Below, piece after piece: positions 37,275-46,654 of a DNA stretch of 64,000 nucleotides (position 1 is its first letter; the number at the start of each line of letters is the position of its first letter). Origin of the DNA: Sphingomonas sp. UV9 (GTDB taxonomy: Bacteria > Pseudomonadota > Alphaproteobacteria > Sphingomonadales > Sphingomonadaceae); assembly GCF_004101245.1 (NCBI RefSeq), contig NZ_SCIN01000003.1, positions 124,001 to 188,000 on the forward strand, given 5' to 3'. Under the pieces are notes generated by a model. That model had not been told where the DNA came from. It searched no databases and saw only the letters and a list, made by a program, of their open reading frames with translations. Position numbers and translations under genes: made by a program.

Positions 37275-37997
37275 TCAGGGCATCAGCCGCTTGCGCCCTT
37301 GCGACAGATGCCAGCGCATCGCGAGCGCGGCGCCATCGGCATCCTGCGCGCGGATCGCCTCGACGATCGCGTCATGCTCGTCCATCATCGCCTTGATCAC
37401 GTCGGGCGCGCGCGACCGTGAGATATCGACCCCGGCACGCAGGATCCGCATCACCGCGTCCTGGAGATGATCGAACACCGGCAGGAACGCCGCATTGGCG
37501 GTTGCCTCGGCGATCGCGCGGTGCAGGATCCAGTCCTCGTCATGCGCCGGCGCATTGGACAGCAGGGCGGTCCGCAACGCCTCCAGCGCGCGCTCGATCG
37601 CGTCCATCTGGTGATGCGACCGGCGCTGTGCCGCCAGCCGCGCCGCCTCCGCCTCCAGCACGAAGCGCACTTCGTAGGTGCCCAGCGTCGCCGCGATGTC
37701 GGCCATCGGCATGTGCGACCCGAGCCGTTCCGACGGACGCCGTTTGACATAGGACCCGGCCCCGCGCCGCGCCTGCGTGATCCCGTCCGACGCTAGCCGC
37801 GCCAGCGCCTCGCGCACGATCGTCCGCGACATGCCGAACATCGCCGCCAGCTTGTCCTCCGCGGGCAACCGGTCGCCGACCGCGAGCTGCTCGTCGAGGA
37901 TGATCTGGACGATGCCGGTATAGGCCCGATCCGCCAGCCGTACGCCGCCGTTCAAGATCGGCTTCTCAAGGGGGACTGCGGCATCGTCAGACGACAT
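37275..37997 (-). CDS. FadR-family (GntR superfamily) transcriptional regulator
   Basis: 240 residues. N-terminal winged helix with LPAEDKLAAMFGMSRTIVREALARLASDGI, then an all-helical FCD ligand domain with the metal-site pattern (EDWILHRAIAEATAN, HDAIVEAIRAQD). FCD regulators commonly sense hexuronates, gluconate or other organic acids. Its ATG lies 11 bases inside the end of the gntP-type permease gene, so the two are co-translated. Likely controls this carbohydrate region. Confidence 0.9.
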   Translation of the reverse strand: MSSDDAAVPLEKPILNGGVRLADRAYTGIVQIILDEQLAVGDRLPAEDKLAAMFGMSRTIVREALARLASDGITQARRGAGSYVKRRPSERLGSHMPMADIAATLGTYEVRFVLEAEAARLAAQRRSHHQMDAIERALEALRTALLSNAPAHDEDWILHRAIAEATANAAFLPVFDHLQDAVMRILRAGVDISRSRAPDVIKAMMDEHDAIVEAIRAQDADGAALAMRWHLSQGRKRLMP

Positions 37998-39333
37998 AGC
38001 TGAGCGCCATCACCAGCGCGAGGCCGACCACCGAGATCGCCGTCTCCAGCATCGACCATGTCCGGAACGTATCCGCGGTGCTGGTGCCGACATAGCTTTT
38101 GACGAGCCAGAAGCCGGGATCGTTGACGTGGCTGAAGAATACGGAGCCCGCGCCGATCGCCAGCACGACCAGTTCCGGCGAAACGCCCGAGCTTGCGACC
38201 ACGCCCGGCATGATCCCGACCGCCGTGATCGTCGCTACGGTCGCCGAGCCAGCCGCCAGGCGTATGCCGACCGCGACCAGCCAACCGAGCAGCAGCGGCG
38301 AGATCGAATACATCAGCACCGTGCGCGCCAGCAGGTCGGACAGCCCTGCGGTCACCAGCACCTGCTTCAGCGCACCGCCCGCGCCGATCGCCAGCAGGAT
38401 CGCGCCCGCCGCCCCCATCGTCTCGTGCCACACCGCGTTCTGGATCGCGGCATCGCGCAGCCGCCGTCCGAACAGCAGCGGCAGGGCGATCAGGTTGGTC
38501 AGCAACAGCGCGACGACGGGATTGCTCGCCGCGACCAGCCAGGCGGTGCCCTTCATCCCCGGGATCATCTGGCCCAGCTCGCCGGTCGCGATCATCAGCA
38601 CGGGCAGCAGCACGATCAACAGCGACAGCAGCCGCGCCGGCGGTGCGATGGCGAGCGCATGATCGTGCAGCACCGGCGCCTCCAGCCGCACGCCGCGAGT
38701 CGTGAATTTGGCCAGCAGCGGGCCGGAGATGATCGCCGTCGGGATGGCGATCGCGATCCCGTACACCATCGTCTTGCCGAGGCTGGCCCCGAGCGCCTCG
38801 ACCGCGAGCAAGGGTCCCGGATGCGGCGGCACCAGCGCATGGACGACGCCCAGCCCCGCCAGCGCCGGCATGATCAGCCTCAGCTTGGCCGCGTCGCGTT
38901 CCGGGCCGTCCTTGCCGGTCATCTCCTCGGCCGCCGCGACGACGATCGGCAGCAGCAGGACGAGACCCGTCTCGAAGAACAGCGGCAGTCCGACGACGAT
39001 CGCGATGCCCAGGGTCGCCCAGGGCGCGGCCTGGACACCGGTCATCTGCAGCGCCGCCCTGGCCAGCGACGCCGCGGCGCCCGACAGATGCAGCATCGCG
39101 CCCAGCGACAGGCCCAGCGCCACGACCAGCCCGGTGCCGCCGATGATGTCGCCGACGCCCTTCTGCACCGCTTTCGCCACGTCGGGCAGCGGCAGACCAG
39201 CGAGCAGTCCCACCGTGAACGCGCCGCACAACAGGCCGATAAAGGGGTGGAGCCGGCCGCGGACGATCATCACGACGGCGAGCGCGATGCCGGCCAGCGC
39301 GGCGATCACCAGCCGCATGTCGGCGCTGATCAT
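37987..39333 (-). CDS. GntP-family gluconate:H+ symporter-type permease
   Basis: 448 residues, about 12-14 membrane segments. Features of GntP: PDVAKAVQKGVGDIIGGTGLVVALG, a PHPGPL segment, and FFSHVNDPGFWLVK near the C-terminus, characteristic of the family. Imports gluconate or a related sugar acid across the inner membrane. First gene of an operon with the FadR-type regulator. In this setting the true substrate could be an aldonate derived from plant sugars. Confidence 0.9.
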   Translation of the reverse strand: MISADMRLVIAALAGIALAVVMIVRGRLHPFIGLLCGAFTVGLLAGLPLPDVAKAVQKGVGDIIGGTGLVVALGLSLGAMLHLSGAAASLARAALQMTGVQAAPWATLGIAIVVGLPLFFETGLVLLLPIVVAAAEEMTGKDGPERDAAKLRLIMPALAGLGVVHALVPPHPGPLLAVEALGASLGKTMVYGIAIAIPTAIISGPLLAKFTTRGVRLEAPVLHDHALAIAPPARLLSLLIVLLPVLMIATGELGQMIPGMKGTAWLVAASNPVVALLLTNLIALPLLFGRRLRDAAIQNAVWHETMGAAGAILLAIGAGGALKQVLVTAGLSDLLARTVLMYSISPLLLGWLVAVGIRLAAGSATVATITAVGIMPGVVASSGVSPELVVLAIGAGSVFFSHVNDPGFWLVKSYVGTSTADTFRTWSMLETAISVVGLALVMALSYVV

Positions 39334-39441
39334 CGGCGTGCTGCCCTGGTTCGCGCGCGCTCGTCCCGTGCGTCCCGTCCTCGTGGCATCACGCCCCTCC
39401 CGTCGCCCAGCGGCGCCTTCGCCTGCTGATGATATCCGATA

Positions 39442-39452
39442 TCTGTACGACA
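39442..39452. promoter_or_regulatory. small palindrome upstream of the gntP-type permease
   Basis: CTGT-ACG-ACAG, preceded by GATATCCGATATC at 39430-39442, lies about 110 bases before the permease start within an AT-richer stretch. Candidate operator only. Confidence 0.3.
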
Positions 39453-39624
39453 GGTCTTTTCAGTCTGACAACAGAAAAGGCTTGATTGCGTGCAAATCCG
39501 CGGCCCATACTCAAAACCTGTCCAACCGAATCCGTATTAAGCGGAGCATTGGATCGGTAGCGCAAACCACGATGTCGCGGTGATGACCCGTCGCGACACT
39601 GGCCAAAGCACAGGGAGGATGACC

Positions 39625-39873
39625 ATGGAAGGGACCGCACACGACACGCGCCAACCCCAAGCTGCGACGATCGCCGCGACCCACGTCGCGCTGACACCGA
39701 CGCAGATCAGGGTACTCCGCGGCGTCCATTCCGGCCTGCTCAACAAACAGATCGCGTTCGATCTCGGCATCGCCGAGGCCACCGTGAAGGTCCACATGAC
39801 CGCGCTGATGCGCAAGCTCAACGTCCGCAACCGCACCCAGGCGGCGATCCTCGCACAGACACTAGCGATCTGA
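39625..39873 (+). CDS. stand-alone LuxR/GerE-type helix-turn-helix protein
   Basis: 82 residues from ATG at 39625 (GGAGG 6 bases before). Practically only the LuxR C-terminal DNA-binding domain: LTPTQIRVLRGVHSGLLNKQIAFDLGIAEATVKVHM then LMRKLNVRNRTQAAILAQ. There is no receiver or ligand domain, so activity is presumably set by expression or a partner. Lies alone between the permease and the pectate-lyase-fold gene; its target is unknown. Confidence 0.83.
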   Translation: MEGTAHDTRQPQAATIAATHVALTPTQIRVLRGVHSGLLNKQIAFDLGIAEATVKVHMTALMRKLNVRNRTQAAILAQTLAI

Positions 39874-39885
39874 CGCCCCTTTTTT

Positions 39886-40011
39886 ATCCTCCCCCGCCAG
39901 GGGGAGGTGGCGCCGGAGGCGACGGAGGGGGAGGACACGCAACCGGGGTTTTCCCTTTCCTCCCCCTCCGTCTGGCAAGCGCCAGCCACCTCCCCCCGCC
40001 AGGGGGAGGAT
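39886..40011. repeat. 126-base palindromic repeat
   Basis: Starts ATCCTCCCCCGCCAGGGGGAGG and ends with its complement CCTCCCCCCGCCAGGGGGAGGAT; the inner parts GGTGGCGCCGGAGG and GCGCCAGCCACC also pair. Each arm is itself a hairpin. It follows TTTTTT at 39880-39885 and may end the LuxR-type transcript. Confidence 0.8.
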
Positions 40012-40029
40012 CGGAAAGCCCCCCAAAGA

Positions 40030-40046
40030 TACGACCTTCGTCGCAG
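40030..40046. promoter_or_regulatory. recurring motif TACGACCTTCGTCGCAG before the pectate-lyase-fold gene
   Basis: 15/17 identical to the motif before the TonB receptor (37239-37255). It lies 56 bases before the ATG at 40103. Confidence 0.5.
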
Positions 40047-40102
40047 ATGAAGCAGGCCCCCACGAACGGTAGGACTGCTGTCCTGATAACGGGAGACGGA
40101 CG

Positions 40103-43100
40103 ATGGTTGCGAAATGGCTGCTCTGCGGGACGGCGCTTCTGATCGCCGCGCCCGCATTCGCAAAACCGGCGACGCCCACGAAGTCCGTTTCGGTCTATCT
40201 CACCCAGCCCGACGATCCGCGCGCGATCACCGTCAAGGGCGTCGGCGACGGTCGCGCCGACGACAGCGCGGCGATCCAGCAGGCGATCGATGCGGCGGCG
40301 GCCGGTGGCCATGGCGGCGTCGTGTTCCTGCCCTCGGGTCGCTACCGGATCAGCCGGACGATCTTCGTCCGTTCCGCCGTCCGCATCTTCGGGATCGGCC
40401 CGACCCGGCCGGAGATTGTGCTCGCTGACAACAGTGCGGGCTACGCGTCGGGCGTCGCGGCGATGGTCGCGTTCACCGGCGAGGATCAATACCGGGTCGG
40501 CAAGGCGCCCGTGCCGCCGCGCACCAGCGTACCGTTCGATCCGTCGATCTTCGACGCGACCTCCAGCACCTTCTATTCCGCGCTGTCCAACGTCGATTTC
40601 CGGATCGGCGCGGGCAATGCCGGTGCGGTCGCGGTCCGTTTTCGCGTCGCGCAGCACGGCTATCTTCGCCACGTCGATTTCCACATCGGCTCGGGTCTCG
40701 CCGGCGTCTACCAGGCGGGCAACGAATTCGAGAATCTGCGCTTCTTCGGCGGTCGCTACGGCATCATGTCGGAGAAGACCTCGCCCGCGTGGCAGTTCAC
40801 GCTGATCGATTCCGAGTTCCAGGGTCAGCGCGATGCGGCGATCCGCGAGCATGAGGTCGACCTGACGCTCGTGAACGTCGCGATCCGCGACACGCCGGTC
40901 GGGATCGAGATCGACCGCGGCTATTCCGACTCGCTCTGGGGCAAGGACGTCCGGTTCGAGAACGTGTCGCAGGCGGGCGTGATCGTCTCGGCCGAGAACA
41001 GCGTCTTCACGCAGATCGGCTTCGACAATGCGCTGGCGTCGAACACGCCGACCTTCGTCCGCTTCCGCGACAGCGGAAAGGCCGTGGCGGGCGCGGGGCC
41101 AAACTACCGGGTCAGCGACTTCTCCTACGGCCTGAAGCTCGCCGGGCTGGGCGCGATCGGCCACTATGCGACCGACATCCAGATGGCGCCGCTCGCGCGC
41201 ATGCCCGCCCGGCGCACCTCGGCGATCCGCGCGATGCCACCGGTCCGAGACTGGGCGAACGCGCACGATCTTGGCGTGAAGGGCGACGATACCACCGACG
41301 ACACCGCGGCGTTGCAGCGCGCGATCGATACGCACCGCGTGCTGTATCTTCCGGTCGGTCGCTACCGCGTCACCGATACGATCAGACTACGCCCCGACAG
41401 CGTCCTGATCTCGCTGCACCCCAGCCTCACGCATCTCTATCTGCCCGACGAGACGCCTGCGTACATGGGCGTTGGCGGCCCGAAGGCACTGCTGCAGAGC
41501 GCGAAGGGGGGCAACGCGATCGTCTCCGGCCTCGGTCTGTGGACCGGCGGCGTGAACCCGCGCGCGACCGCGCTTCTCTGGAAGGCCGGCGAAGCGTCGA
41601 TGGTCAACGACGTCAAGATTCAGGGCGGCGGCGGCACCGTGCTGACCAAGGGCAGCCCGATCGGCTTCGGCGATCCGCGCGCGCGCTTCGACGGGCAGCA
41701 TCCGAGCATCTGGGTGACGGACGGCGGCGGCGGCACCTTCGCGGCGATCTGGTCGCCGAACACGCTCGCCTCGGCCGGCTTCCAGGTCTCGAACACCAAG
41801 ACCCCTGGCCATGTCTACGAACTCTCCGCCGAGCACCATTATCGCGCCGAGATCGTCCTCGACAATGTCGAGAACTGGGAGTTTCTCGCGCCGCAGACCG
41901 AGCAGGAGGTGCGCGACGGGGTGGATGCCATCTCGACCGAGATCCGCAATTCGCGCAACATCCTGTTCGCCAACTACCATGGCTACCGCGTAACGCGCAC
42001 GATCAAGCCGATGGATGCCGCCGTAAAGCTCTACAATTCCAGCGATATCCGCTTTCGCAACGTCCATGTGAACGCCGAAAGCGGCTTTGCGAGCTGCGAC
42101 GCGAAGGGCTGCGGCACGTATCTGCGCGCCAGCAAATTCCCGTTCGAGAACGCGATCAAGGACATGACCCGCCAGCAGGAGGTGCGCGAGCGCGAGTTCG
42201 CCCGGCTCGACGTGCCGGCCGCCCCCGCGACCCCCGCGACCCAGCCGGCGATCCCGGTATCGCCTGGCGTCGAGAAGCTCGCCGACGGCTTCTATTCGAT
42301 CGCCGGCGGATCGGTCGATGCGAAGGGGAAACTGTATTTCATCGATCGGCAGTTCCAGCGGATCCATGGCTGGACCAAGGCCGAGGGGTTGTCGATCGTC
42401 GCGGATGCGCCACTCGATGCGGTGAACCTCGCGGTCGATCGTTCGGGCAAGCTGCTCGTCCAGTCCTCCGCGGGACGCGACGGCACCGTCTACAGCATCG
42501 ATCCGACCAAGCCCGCCGAGGTCACGGTGATCGCCCCGACAGCCGCCGGCCGGCACCGCGGCGCGGCCACCCTGCTGCCCGTCAACGTCTGGGCGAATGG
42601 CGAGTTCGCCGACCGGATCGACCCGGCGACCTACACCTACCCGACGATGGCGGACTTCTTCACCGGCAAGATGGGCGAGGCCAAGCCGCAGGACTATGTC
42701 TCGCCCGACGGATCGCTCGTCCTCCCGGCGTTCCGCGTCTGGAACCAGGGGCCGGACGATCACCGCGGCTGGCGCTGGTCCGACACGCTCGACAGCTACG
42801 GCTTCGTCGCCGCCGCGCCCGGCGAACGCGTCGTCCTGACCAACGCCTCGGAGAACCGGACCTATAGCGGCGTCGTCGGCGATCAGGGTCGCCTGACCGA
42901 CCTCAAGGTCGTCGCCGATCGCGGCGGCGAGAGCGTCGCGCGCGATGCGGCGGGCAACCTCTACGTCGCCAACGGCCAGGTGTTCGTCTACGCCCCCGAC
43001 GGTACGCTCGCCCGCCGCATCGACGTCCCCGAGCGTCCGCTGCAACTCGTGATCGGCGGGGCCGACCGCCGCACCTTGTTCATCCTGACGCACCACGCGC

Positions 43101-43120
43101 TGTACGCGACCGGTATCTAG
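40103..43120 (+). CDS. exported double pectate-lyase-3-type beta-helix protein with C-terminal propeller
   Basis: 1,005 residues with signal peptide (KWLLCGTALLIAAPAFA). Two pectate-lyase-3/GH55-type modules, each starting with the hallmark DG.ADDSAAIQQAIDAAAA (about 50-90) and GVKGDDTTDDTAALQRAID (about 392-410), followed by beta-helix strands. From about residue 713 the chain looks like an SMP-30/NHL-type beta-propeller (ADGFYSIAGGSVDAKGKLYF, VNLAVDRSGKLLVQSS). A periplasmic or outer-surface polysaccharide lyase or hydrolase acting on decorated xylan or pectin is likely; no exact family or substrate can be given. Convergent with the esterase gene. Confidence 0.8.
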   Translation: MVAKWLLCGTALLIAAPAFAKPATPTKSVSVYLTQPDDPRAITVKGVGDGRADDSAAIQQAIDAAAAGGHGGVVFLPSGRYRISRTIFVRSAVRIFGIGPTRPEIVLADNSAGYASGVAAMVAFTGEDQYRVGKAPVPPRTSVPFDPSIFDATSSTFYSALSNVDFRIGAGNAGAVAVRFRVAQHGYLRHVDFHIGSGLAGVYQAGNEFENLRFFGGRYGIMSEKTSPAWQFTLIDSEFQGQRDAAIREHEVDLTLVNVAIRDTPVGIEIDRGYSDSLWGKDVRFENVSQAGVIVSAENSVFTQIGFDNALASNTPTFVRFRDSGKAVAGAGPNYRVSDFSYGLKLAGLGAIGHYATDIQMAPLARMPARRTSAIRAMPPVRDWANAHDLGVKGDDTTDDTAALQRAIDTHRVLYLPVGRYRVTDTIRLRPDSVLISLHPSLTHLYLPDETPAYMGVGGPKALLQSAKGGNAIVSGLGLWTGGVNPRATALLWKAGEASMVNDVKIQGGGGTVLTKGSPIGFGDPRARFDGQHPSIWVTDGGGGTFAAIWSPNTLASAGFQVSNTKTPGHVYELSAEHHYRAEIVLDNVENWEFLAPQTEQEVRDGVDAISTEIRNSRNILFANYHGYRVTRTIKPMDAAVKLYNSSDIRFRNVHVNAESGFASCDAKGCGTYLRASKFPFENAIKDMTRQQEVREREFARLDVPAAPATPATQPAIPVSPGVEKLADGFYSIAGGSVDAKGKLYFIDRQFQRIHGWTKAEGLSIVADAPLDAVNLAVDRSGKLLVQSSAGRDGTVYSIDPTKPAEVTVIAPTAAGRHRGAATLLPVNVWANGEFADRIDPATYTYPTMADFFTGKMGEAKPQDYVSPDGSLVLPAFRVWNQGPDDHRGWRWSDTLDSYGFVAAAPGERVVLTNASENRTYSGVVGDQGRLTDLKVVADRGGESVARDAAGNLYVANGQVFVYAPDGTLARRIDVPERPLQLVIGGADRRTLFILTHHALYATGI

Positions 43121-43127
43121 ACGCCGG

Positions 43128-44378
43128 CTAGCGGAAGAGGGCGAGGGGTATGGCCTCGCCCATCGCACGGTATCCGGCCTCGGACGGGTGAAGATGGTCG
43201 CCCGAATCATAGCGCGGCGACAGTCGGTCGGGATGCGCCGGATCGCGCATCGACCGGTCGAAATCGATCACCGCGTCGAACACGCCGGATGTGCGGATGA
43301 ACGCGTTGACCGCCTGCCGATCGGCCTCGTTGGCGGCATCGGGATGGTAATAGGTGTTGCCCGCGAACGGCATGACCGTGCCGCCGATCACCTTGATCCC
43401 GTGGGCATGCGCCCGTGCTACGAGTTGGGTGAAGCCGGCCTTGAGCTGCGTGACCAGCGCGGCATGCTGCGCTGGGGTGGCAGGCGCCTCGCGGGTCAGC
43501 ACGCCAAGGTCGTTCACGCCCTCCAGTACGATCGCCCAGCGCACGCCGCTGCGCGCGACGACATCGCGGTCGAAGCGTGCGAGCAGATTGGGGCCGAGAC
43601 CGTCGAGCAGGATGCGATTGCCGCCGATCCCCGCGTTGACGACGCCGATCGCGCGGGTCGCCGCAGTGCCGCGTAGCCGCTCGGCCAGCACGTCGGTCCA
43701 GCGGGTATTGCGCTCGGGTTTCACGCCGTACCCATCGGTGATCGAGTCGCCGATCGCGGCGATCGTACCCGCGGTCGGTGCACCGGCGACCTCGACATCC
43801 GCGAGCGCATACCAGTGTGTCGTCGGCGTCGCGCCCGCCAGCGTCGCGTCCGCAACCGCGTTTCCGGCCAGCGTGAAACTCGTCGCACGCGAGCCGGGGT
43901 GGCCGGTCTGCGGGCTGGCGGCTTCCGGCAAATAGAGGCTGACGGCCAGATCGGCGCCGTCTGCGACACGGAGCGCGACCGGGTCGCTGTAGATTTCCGC
44001 ACCGGCCGGGATCACGGCGTCGCTCTGTCCCGAGAAGCTCAGCCGAGCGCCGCCTTCGATGCGCGGCGTGCCGGGTGCGACCGACCGGGCAAGGTGCGCC
44101 CCGCCGATCGCCAGCGGGCGCGTACCGAACGCGTTGGAGACCCTGATGCGCACGCGCTCACCGCCGGCCGATACGCGTACGACCTGACGCAGCGTGATCG
44201 CGCCGGCCCGGCTGGCAGGGAGCGCATTGTCACCCTCGGCGATCATCTGCGACGATCCCCATGTCGCGATCCAGTGCGTGTTCCGTGCCGGCGCAGTATC
44301 CCGTGCGGTGTCCCGCGCGCCTGCGCCCGTCACGATCAGGGCGCCCAACATCAGCGCTACCGGCCACCGTCTCGTCAT
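43128..44378 (-). CDS. exported SGNH/GDSL-family esterase
   Basis: 416 residues with a signal peptide (VALMLGALIVTGAGA). An N-terminal jelly-roll-like domain (about 35-200) precedes the SGNH hydrolase: block I AAIGDSITDGYG (catalytic Ser), block II VNAGIGGN, block III variant LEGVNDLG, and DHLHPSEAGY with the catalytic Asp/His. This matches deacetylases that remove acetyl groups from xylan or other polysaccharides. Downstream of and co-oriented with the GH67 gene (36-base gap), so probably one operon. Confidence 0.88.
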   Translation of the reverse strand: MTRRWPVALMLGALIVTGAGARDTARDTAPARNTHWIATWGSSQMIAEGDNALPASRAGAITLRQVVRVSAGGERVRIRVSNAFGTRPLAIGGAHLARSVAPGTPRIEGGARLSFSGQSDAVIPAGAEIYSDPVALRVADGADLAVSLYLPEAASPQTGHPGSRATSFTLAGNAVADATLAGATPTTHWYALADVEVAGAPTAGTIAAIGDSITDGYGVKPERNTRWTDVLAERLRGTAATRAIGVVNAGIGGNRILLDGLGPNLLARFDRDVVARSGVRWAIVLEGVNDLGVLTREAPATPAQHAALVTQLKAGFTQLVARAHAHGIKVIGGTVMPFAGNTYYHPDAANEADRQAVNAFIRTSGVFDAVIDFDRSMRDPAHPDRLSPRYDSGDHLHPSEAGYRAMGEAIPLALFR

Positions 44379-44414
44379 CGCGTTCTCGTCCTCTTCTGTG
44401 GTGTCAGCGCGCAG

Positions 44415-46538
44415 TTATTGCGGATTGCCGGGCGCGTACGGAAAGCGCTGCGCCTTGTACCAGGCCAGGTCATGAGCCGGTGCGGCCGCGCCGGCCGGCA
44501 GCGGCAGGCCGTTGACCGACATCCAATAGGCAAGGCTCGCATCGCGCCACCACCGTGCCTCGCGTTCCTGGACCGCCAGATAGGTCGCGGTCTTGCCCCA
44601 GCGCTCGGCGTCGATCTGCGGCTTCAGCGCATCCCATTGCCGGCGCATGTCCGCGACGTAACCGACGCCCGAATCATAATCATGGACCATCTCCGCCCAT
44701 AAGGTCCGGCCCGACGCCATCCGCCGATCCCACGCGACATGGTGGAACCACAGCAGGTCGCGCTCCGGCGTGGTCGCCGGATCGGCGAGCTTTCGGGCGA
44801 GGGCGGGGGCGTATTGCACGACTGCGTTGCTGCCAGATTTGGTCCGGTCGAAACCGATCCCTGCCTTGTCGGCGCGGTGGTAATAGACCGGGTTCCATTC
44901 GGGCCGCTTGAGGTCCGAGACCCAAGGGGCGGGGCCGTAATGATGCCCTGTCGCCATGACGTGCGCGAGGCCGAGCGGCGTCATATAGTCGACCACCGCC
45001 TCGCGCGATCCCATCATCATGGCGACAACCGGATCGACGATCTTGGGAGAGGGGGCAAAGGTCATCGCCGCCCATTCTCGCGCGACCGGCGCGGCGCCGA
45101 GCGTCGGATCCCACGCCATCCGGCCGAACGCGTACCAGTTCGCCTGGTTGAACGTCGCGCCAGCCCAGTCGCGATCGCGGCCGATATTGGCGACGCCCGC
45201 CATGCCGGTCAGCGTGTGACCCTCGGCTGCCCCATCGACGACCGTCGCGACGGTCTCGCCAGGCGTCTGCAACGTCTCGCTGCCGAGCGTCTCGGCGAAC
45301 AGCGGGCCGAGATAGGCGAGGTGCGTCGCGAAGCCGAGATATTCCTTGGTGATCTGGAATTCGATCATCAGCGGCGTCTTCGGCATCGCGCCGAACAGCG
45401 GGTGGAACGGTTCGCGCGGCTGGAAGTCGATCGCGCCGTTCTTGACCTGGACGATGACGTTGGACGCGAATTTGCCGTCGAGCGGCTTGAACTCGGTATA
45501 GGCCTGTTTGGCGCGGTCGTCCGGGTCGGTCTCGGCATAGACGAACGCGCGCCACATCACGATCCCGCCATGCGGCGCAACCGCGGCGGCGAGCATGTTG
45601 GCGCCGTCGGCGTGGCTGCGGTGATAATCGCGCGGTCCCGGCTGGCCCTCGCTGTTCGCCTTCACCAGGAAGCCGCCGAAATCGGGGATGCTGCGATAGA
45701 TTTCGTCGGTCTTTGCCTTCCACCACGCCGCGACCTGCGGGTCGAGCGGGTCGGCGGTCTTCAGGCCACCGATTTCGATCGGGGCCGAGAAGCGCGCCGA
45801 AAGATACACCTTGATACCGTACGGCCGGAACACGTCGGCCAGCGCCGCCGCCTTGGCGATATACGGCGCGGTCAGGCTGTCGGCCTTCGCGTTGACGTTG
45901 TTGAGGACGGTGCCGTTGATCCCGATCGATGCGTTGGCGCGCGCGTAATCGGTGTAGCGCGGGTCGCGGAAATCGGGGAGCGTCCACCAGTCCCATAGCG
46001 ACACGCCGGCATAGCCGCGCTCGACCACGCCATCCAGATTGTCCCAATGGTTCAGCACGCGCAGTTTCACGCGGGGGATCGAGGTCAGGGCGATCCGGTC
46101 GAGGCTGCCGCCGGTCTGGAGGTGACGCAGCAGCGCAAAGCTGCCGTAGAGCACGCCGCGATCGGTGTTGCCGGTGACGAGGAGGACACGGCGGTTGCCG
46201 AGCGTGACCTGGCCGACCCGGTATCCCTCGTCGCCGAGCGCGGCCAAGGGCAAGCGAAGTGCCGCGACGTCGCGATCGTTGGCGGTGGCCAACAGGATCG
46301 GCGGTGCGTTCGTCCCGAACAGGCCAACGCCGCGCCGCAATTCTTCCGCAGCGACACGGAGCGTCGGCGTATCGCCGCGCACTTCGACCGTCGGGGCGCG
46401 CCGCGCAGGCGTTGCCGCCGGGGCATGATAGCGCAGCCAGAGGTCGTAGCCGTCCTCGGCCTGTGCCGGTCCGGTCAAACCAATTACCGCACCGAACAGC
46501 AGCGCGAACTTACCGATCCATCGGCCGAATTGCGTCAT
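44415..46538 (-). CDS. GH67 alpha-glucuronidase
   Basis: 707 residues from ATG at 46538 (GAGAGG just upstream); a longer frame to 46592 lacks a site. Signal peptide ending GPAQA. The chain shows the GH67 order: a small N-terminal domain (VEVRGDTPTLRVAAEELRRGVG), then a TIM barrel with VLNHWDNLDGVVERGYAG, GINGTVLNNVNAK, LVKANSEGQPGPRDY and FQITKEYLGF. It releases (4-O-methyl)-glucuronic acid from xylo-oligosaccharides. Periplasmic. It supplies glucuronate to the uxaC-uxuB-manD genes, transcribed divergently across 116 bases. Confidence 0.93.
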   Translation of the reverse strand: MTQFGRWIGKFALLFGAVIGLTGPAQAEDGYDLWLRYHAPAATPARRAPTVEVRGDTPTLRVAAEELRRGVGLFGTNAPPILLATANDRDVAALRLPLAALGDEGYRVGQVTLGNRRVLLVTGNTDRGVLYGSFALLRHLQTGGSLDRIALTSIPRVKLRVLNHWDNLDGVVERGYAGVSLWDWWTLPDFRDPRYTDYARANASIGINGTVLNNVNAKADSLTAPYIAKAAALADVFRPYGIKVYLSARFSAPIEIGGLKTADPLDPQVAAWWKAKTDEIYRSIPDFGGFLVKANSEGQPGPRDYHRSHADGANMLAAAVAPHGGIVMWRAFVYAETDPDDRAKQAYTEFKPLDGKFASNVIVQVKNGAIDFQPREPFHPLFGAMPKTPLMIEFQITKEYLGFATHLAYLGPLFAETLGSETLQTPGETVATVVDGAAEGHTLTGMAGVANIGRDRDWAGATFNQANWYAFGRMAWDPTLGAAPVAREWAAMTFAPSPKIVDPVVAMMMGSREAVVDYMTPLGLAHVMATGHHYGPAPWVSDLKRPEWNPVYYHRADKAGIGFDRTKSGSNAVVQYAPALARKLADPATTPERDLLWFHHVAWDRRMASGRTLWAEMVHDYDSGVGYVADMRRQWDALKPQIDAERWGKTATYLAVQEREARWWRDASLAYWMSVNGLPLPAGAAAPAHDLAWYKAQRFPYAPGNPQ

Positions 46539-46654
46539 AATCCTCTCCCGCCGTTCCGCGCCACATTGACAGGATCGCGGATGATCAGCCATGTTATCGC
46601 TATCACGACGACGGCTTCGACAGCAATGCTGCGTTTCATTTCAGGAGATAATGG
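46539..46654. promoter_or_regulatory. divergent promoter, GH67 / GH3
   Basis: 116 bases carrying both promoters. A short AT-richer stretch lies at 46580-46610. No clear copy of the recurring motif is present; CCATGTTATCGC at about 46590 is only a loose resemblance. Confidence 0.45.
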
